64,000 nucleotides of DNA from Viscum album (Eukaryota; Streptophyta; Magnoliopsida; Santalales; Viscaceae). This document shows positions 60,110 to 64,000 of this stretch, one piece after another. The notes beneath the pieces were generated by a model that worked only from the letters and a program-made list of their open reading frames with translations, was not told the origin of the DNA and made no database searches. A program made the translations under genes and the position numbers. The number at the start of each line of letters is the position of its first letter. Positions within the stretch are counted from its first letter, which is position 1. The stretch lies in assembly GCA_963277665.1 (NCBI GenBank), contig OY728125.1, forward strand, positions 1,719,664,889 through 1,719,728,888, in the 5' to 3' direction.

Positions 60110-61647
60110 GATGGGGTGAGAGGCACCTTGGGAAAAGCAAGAAATATTATTTTATAATAAAATAATTTTCGATTCCTAATGGATCCATAATGAATTATTT
60201 AAATAATATGGTAGGTATGGGTTGAACACCACTAATACAATAGGTTTTATACAGGTTTGGGTCACTATATTAGCCTCATCTTTTAGATTTAACTCTTATT
60301 TAAATAGTTTGAAATTTACCATGTCTCTATTATTTTTATATTATATGGTTAATAAACATTATATATAGTTCCAAGAGAACCCCAAGTTGTTCATTAATGA
60401 TACACCTATCATTATATAAGTCTTCTGGCCGAACATTAGATTTTTAGGATTTAATATCCATTAATAATATAATATTTGTTTTATAAACTATTTTATGACA
60501 ATTTTGACACTATTTGGTATTTTGTTTTTCCTTAATTTATAACAGCATTATTACTTCGAAAACAATTCATCTAACCAACCCTAATATGTCATATTAACAT
60601 ATAAAATTAGGTAAATCCATAAAAAGTCTCAAATTACATTTATTTGGATATTTATATTATCAATTATTTTAAATTTCATTAATTAGGTTATTATTGCATC
60701 ATCATTGTGTCATAAATAAATTAAATTATTTAATGTCTAAAAAATATAAATAAACTACCCTTACTTAATAAATATTTCTATATTTCTAATGAATATTATA
60801 GTCAAATTTATCTTATGTGTAACCCTATATTAAAAATGGTTTAGTTATTAAGCATTGAATTTAACACTTTTAACTCTTCTTTGAATTAAAAATTAATAAA
60901 TGTACTAATCTAATACAAGTAGACCTGAAGGATCATATTTTACTCCTAAGGTTATTTTGGTAAAATTAAAATTATCCAATATAATTAGGACATGTGTTAG
61001 GGTAAAAATAATATCATTTTTACCCTTAATTACCTCTTTTACATTTAACTCTGGTAAATTAAAGTACAAGTTATTGTTCCCCAAAAATTATTTTCAACTT
61101 ATTGAACCAAATTTTACTTACTGATATCAACCGAGTCACTTGGATTTCTTAAATTCAAATCACAGAAGCAGTAAAATTATGTTTTATGTAAATTTTCAAA
61201 TGCTTTAAGGAGGTGGGTAAAAGACGACAAAAAGTTCAATAAAAATTTTATTTATCTAAAATTATAATAAACTGACTCTAATGAATTACATTGAAATTAT
61301 ATAGGTATTATGTATCTATTTTTACCTAAAATAAATTTATATGAAATAAATAATTATTTAGATAAAAATTTGTTTTTAAACTATAACTTAGTGTTTTCCA
61401 CTATTCATCAAATATTGAATGTTTTTAGAAAAATACCAAAAATTCACCCTAAGATAATTTCAATATTCTAAATCCAAAAATGAAGTCCATTTTGAATGAT
61501 AAAATTTATAAAATTTCAAAAAGTGGGTATTACTATTCATAACGACTAGTTTTATTGGTTGTGGTGTGTTAGAACATGATGTTCCGTACAACAAAAACTA
61601 TTGTATTATTCAAAGAGAAGTGTATCGTGGATGCATGGTTTGTTACA

Positions 61648-61663
61648 TTCACCCCCCCTTCAC
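61648..61663 (-). other. Polypurine tract of the second gypsy element
   Basis: The minus strand reads gtgaagggggggtgaa immediately before TGTAACAAACC. This is well preserved, unlike the tract of the full-length element. Confidence 0.85.
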
Positions 61664-62128
61664 ATAATTTTGTCCTCAAAATTTCTAGAATATTACTGCA
61701 TAAAAAAGACTCGGGTGATTCTTCATCATAAGTTCCTCAGGTTCCCACGTTACCTCTTCCATCTTATGGTTTCTCCTTAAAACTTTTACCGGACTAGTTG
61801 TCCAGTTTCTCACCACTTGGTCTCTTGTATCAAGAAACTTGACAGCCTCTTCTCAAGAAGACATATCAAGTTCTAGTTCTAATTCCTCATAGGTAAGTAC
61901 ATGTGTTGGGCCAGGCATGTATTTTATCAATAGTGATACGTGGAATTCATTGTGAACTTTGTAGAGACTTGGTAGAATGACCAAACGGTAAGCTAAAGCC
62001 CCCATTTGTTCTAGAATTTCAAAAGTTCTAATGTACCTGGGACATAATTTTCCCTTATTACAAAAATTTATAACACTCTTCCATTGAGATACCTTCAAGA
62101 AAACATGATCTTCTACAAGAAATTCCAA
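61664..62128 (-). pseudogene. pol: Integrase C-terminal module and chromodomain, second gypsy element
   Basis: An open frame from 62,128 to 61,853 reads EFLVEDHVFLKVSQWKSV, then KLCPRYIRTFEILEQMGALA and YRLVILPSLYKVHNEFHVSL, then PGPTHVLTYEELELELDMS. This is the GPY/F-type module, with GPF read as RTF. After one stop it continues EEAVKFLDTRDQVVRN, SPVKVLRRNHKMEEVTWEPE and HPSLF, an almost complete chromovirus chromodomain with the TWE aromatic kept (VLW is VLR). It ends about 25 bases before the polypurine tract. A single stop at about 61,852 and loss of upstream continuity make it a pseudogene, but it is clearly better preserved than the full-length element. Confidence 0.8.
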
Positions 62129-62249
62129 ATCCTTCCTTCATTTATAGGAATTTCTCTTCTGCCTACTTTGAGATGCTTTGATGTGGTTTTGGATTACCTT
62201 CACATTTTCTATTGTTTCTTCCACATGTTATGGGCCTATGAGTTTTCTT

Positions 62250-63058
62250 TCACAAACATCATCCCAACAGGTTGGTGTGAAACATCTCTTTCTAAATAAT
62301 GCTTCATATGTTGCTATCTAAATACTTGAATGGGTGCTATTGTTATAGGAAAATTCTACCATAAGTAAATGCTGATCCCACATACCTTGAAAGAAAAGTG
62401 AGAATGATATCAACATGTCTTATAAGGTTTGAGTAGTCCGTTCTGATTTTCCATCAGTTTGGGGGTGGTAGGCAGTGCTCAAACGAAGTTCAGTATCTAG
62501 GGATTTCTGAATACTTTTCCCGAATCTTGATGTAAAACAAGGATCATTACCAGAAACAATCGATAGTGGTACTCCATTATGTCTTAAAACTTCATTAATA
62601 TATAGTCTTCCAAAATGTATAAGTGGTAAATCTTCTCTTATATCAGGAAAGTGTGCTGACTTGGTAAGACGATCAACAATGACTCATATTGCATTGTTTC
62701 TTCTTGGAGACTTTGGTAGTCCCATGAAAAAGTCCATTGTAATATTATCCCATTTCCACTCAGGTATGGGAAGAGGTTGCATGACTCTTCCAGGATGTTG
62801 CCTTCCATCTTTCACTTATTGACAAACCATACATCTTGACACAAAATCATCAATCTCCCTCTTCATGTATTCCCACAAAAAATGTTCCTTAAAATCTCTA
62901 TAAATTTTGGTGCCCCAAGGGTGTATAGAGAAATTGGAGCTATGAGTATCATTCAACAATTCTCTTTTTAGATCAGGTATATCGGGAACACAAAGTCTCT
63001 TCCCAAATTTTAAAATTCCATCTTTATATATGAATTCACTCAATCTCCCATCATTCAC
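62250..63058 (-). pseudogene. pol: Integrase zinc and catalytic core, second gypsy element
   Basis: An open frame from 63,058 to 62,816 contains the HHCC zinc domain with all ligands: THSSNFSIHP (two His) and SRCMVCQ (two Cys). A stop at 62,815 follows directly. The core then reads NITMDFFMGLPKS (first Asp, near 62,735), VDRLTKSAHF, SIVSGNDPCFTSRF (second Asp, near 62,555) and ELRLSTAYHPQTDGKSERTT (Glu kept in SER, near 62,445). In-frame stops occur at about 62,684 and 62,430. The catalytic triad is therefore intact, in contrast to the 45.6-57.1 kb element. A tail matching TCWDDVCERKLIGP lies near 62,260. Confidence 0.85.
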
Positions 63059-63099
63059 ATCTTTAATCTTCTTTTGAAACTCTTCTTCATCAATATGAG

Positions 63100-64000
63100 A
63101 TCTTTTTAACCTTTCTAGTAAACATGGTTAGGCAACCATTTGAAAAATTATTGATGTTTCGCCTTCCATGGTTATTCCCATATCCATATTTACTAGAACC
63201 ATGAAAATAGGATCCCTTTCAACTCTCATCTTTTTCAAAACTCCATGATCTTTTCTGATCAAATCATCTGCCACCTTATTTTCCTTTTCCGGTTAGTAGT
63301 GTATAGTGAAATCATATTCCTTGAGTAGTTCAAGCCATCATCTTTGCCTCATGTGGATTTCTTTCTGTGAGAAAATATACTTCAAACTCTTGTGGTTGGT
63401 ATATATATCACATTTTTCACCATAGAGGTAATGTCTCCATATCTTCAATGTGACGATTACAGTTTCTAACTGAAGTTCATGAGTAGGATAGTTTTTCTCA
63501 TTAATTTTTAGTTGTCATGATGTGTAATCATTAACCCTATCATTCTGCAAAAGGATACAACCAAGTCCATTCTTTGAAGCATCAATATAAATAACAAACC
63601 CATCATTCCTTGATGGTAGAGTCAATATAGGATCATTGACTAATATTATCTTCAATTTTTCAAAACATTATTCTGATTCTTTTTTCCAAACAAATTTCAC
63701 CCCTTTGCGTGTGAGCTTTGTTAATTGGTTATCCAATTGTGAAAAATTATGGACGAAACACCGATAATAACCTGCTAGACCAATAAAACTATATATCTCA
63801 GTTATACTTGTCAGTGTTGGCCATTATTGGATTTATCTTGTCTTAGAAGGATCAATAGAGATTCCATCCATAGGGACGATATGGCCAAGAAAAGAAATCT
63901 CATGGAGCCAGAATTCACACTTGCTAAACTTCCCATATAATTAATGTCTTCTAAGAGTCTTCAGGATAATGTGCAAGTTATTTTCATGATCATCGTAGCT
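63100..64000 (-). pseudogene. pol: Reverse transcriptase thumb and RNase H, second gypsy element (continues past the window)
   Basis: From the right edge the minus strand reads the RT thumb, [18 protein letters not shown], followed by IYSFIGLAGYYRCFVHNFSQ. RNase H follows with VIYIDASKNGLGCILLQ (first Asp, about 63,590-63,545), YPTHELQLETVIVTLKIWRH (Glu), CDIYTNHKSLKYIFSQKE and ENKVADDLIRK (last Asp). In CDIYTNHKSL the usual Asp of TDHKSL is Asn, so one catalytic residue is lost. Stops occur near 63,955, 63,830, 63,670, 63,525, 63,345 and 63,300. The RT catalytic core, protease, gag and 5' LTR lie beyond 64,000. Confidence 0.8.

Larger units (their letters stand above)
57929..61647 (-). repeat. 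3' LTR of the second Tekay-like gypsy element (family 1), about 3.7 kb
   Basis: On the minus strand it begins TGTAACAAACC at 61,647, directly after a G-rich polypurine tract, and ends ...gagtcaca at 57,929. It is the reference for family 1 because it is joined to recognisable pol. It contains the promoter (60,102), ~190 bp tandem repeat cores with CGTACGTACG (59,556 and 59,746) and the conserved block (58,510-58,545). The ORF at 58,076-58,390 on the plus strand is antisense to the LTR and not recognisable. Confidence 0.75.

Noticed and set aside
61648..64000. Possibility of an integrated plant pararetrovirus
   Set aside because: The polyprotein has integrase and a chromodomain and is followed by a polypurine tract and an LTR. 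Caulimoviruses lack these.
1..64000. tRNA, rRNA, CRISPR array, bacterial operon or organellar insert
   Set aside because: No cloverleaf-like GC-rich segment, rRNA-like conserved stretch, regular spacer array or dense coding stretch was seen. Composition and elements are those of a plant nuclear genome.

Overview
The window is a piece of a large, repeat-dominated flowering-plant nuclear genome. It is very AT-rich and CpG-poor outside a few islands. Almost everything recognisable is plant transposable-element sequence: Ty3/gypsy chromoviruses with a C-terminal chromodomain (Tekay/Del-like), a SIRE/Maximus-like Ty1/copia element, and a CACTA (En/Spm) DNA transposon. I found no intact host gene, rRNA, tRNA or CRISPR array. 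The species cannot be fixed from the sequence.

Layout. 1-14,270: three long, diverged LTRs of one family (family 1) in tandem on the + strand (ends near 2,797; 4,735-8,156; 9,035-14,270), separated by non-coding internal remnants of about 1.9 and 0.9 kb. 15,440-19,785: two old LTR-like fragments related to the later full-length gypsy LTR, with AT-rich filler. 19,790 to about 23,300: a minus-strand SIRE-like copia fragment (LTR end, PBS, gag, start of pol). 25,754-41,702: a minus-strand family 1 LTR split by a 10.3 kb CACTA element (26,295-36,561), which is itself split by a minus-strand SIRE-like solo LTR (27,654-28,970). 42,744-45,327: another minus-strand family 1 LTR. 45,328-57,928: a plus-strand family 1 fragment split by a complete but dead Tekay-like gypsy element (45,613-57,056). 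57,929-64,000: the 3' LTR and 3' half of pol of a second Tekay-like element on the minus strand. It is the only family 1 member here with recognisable coding sequence, and it continues past the right edge.

How the parts relate. The nesting gives a relative history: family 1 LTRs first, then the CACTA, then the SIRE solo LTR inside it; and family 1 fragment, then the full-length gypsy. All pol, gag and transposase genes carry stops or frameshifts, and the full-length gypsy has also lost catalytic residues in reverse transcriptase and integrase, so nothing here looks autonomous.

Most worth a second look: a largely open ~295-codon reading frame lodged inside the CACTA transposase gene; a ~190 bp tandem repeat with CGTACGTACG palindromes inside family 1 LTRs; a short block and a TATA promoter conserved among very diverged family 1 copies; and a dense two-orientation array of a GCGCGCAAGT motif around the promoter of the SIRE solo LTR. 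Boundaries of old copies were placed by eye and are approximate.
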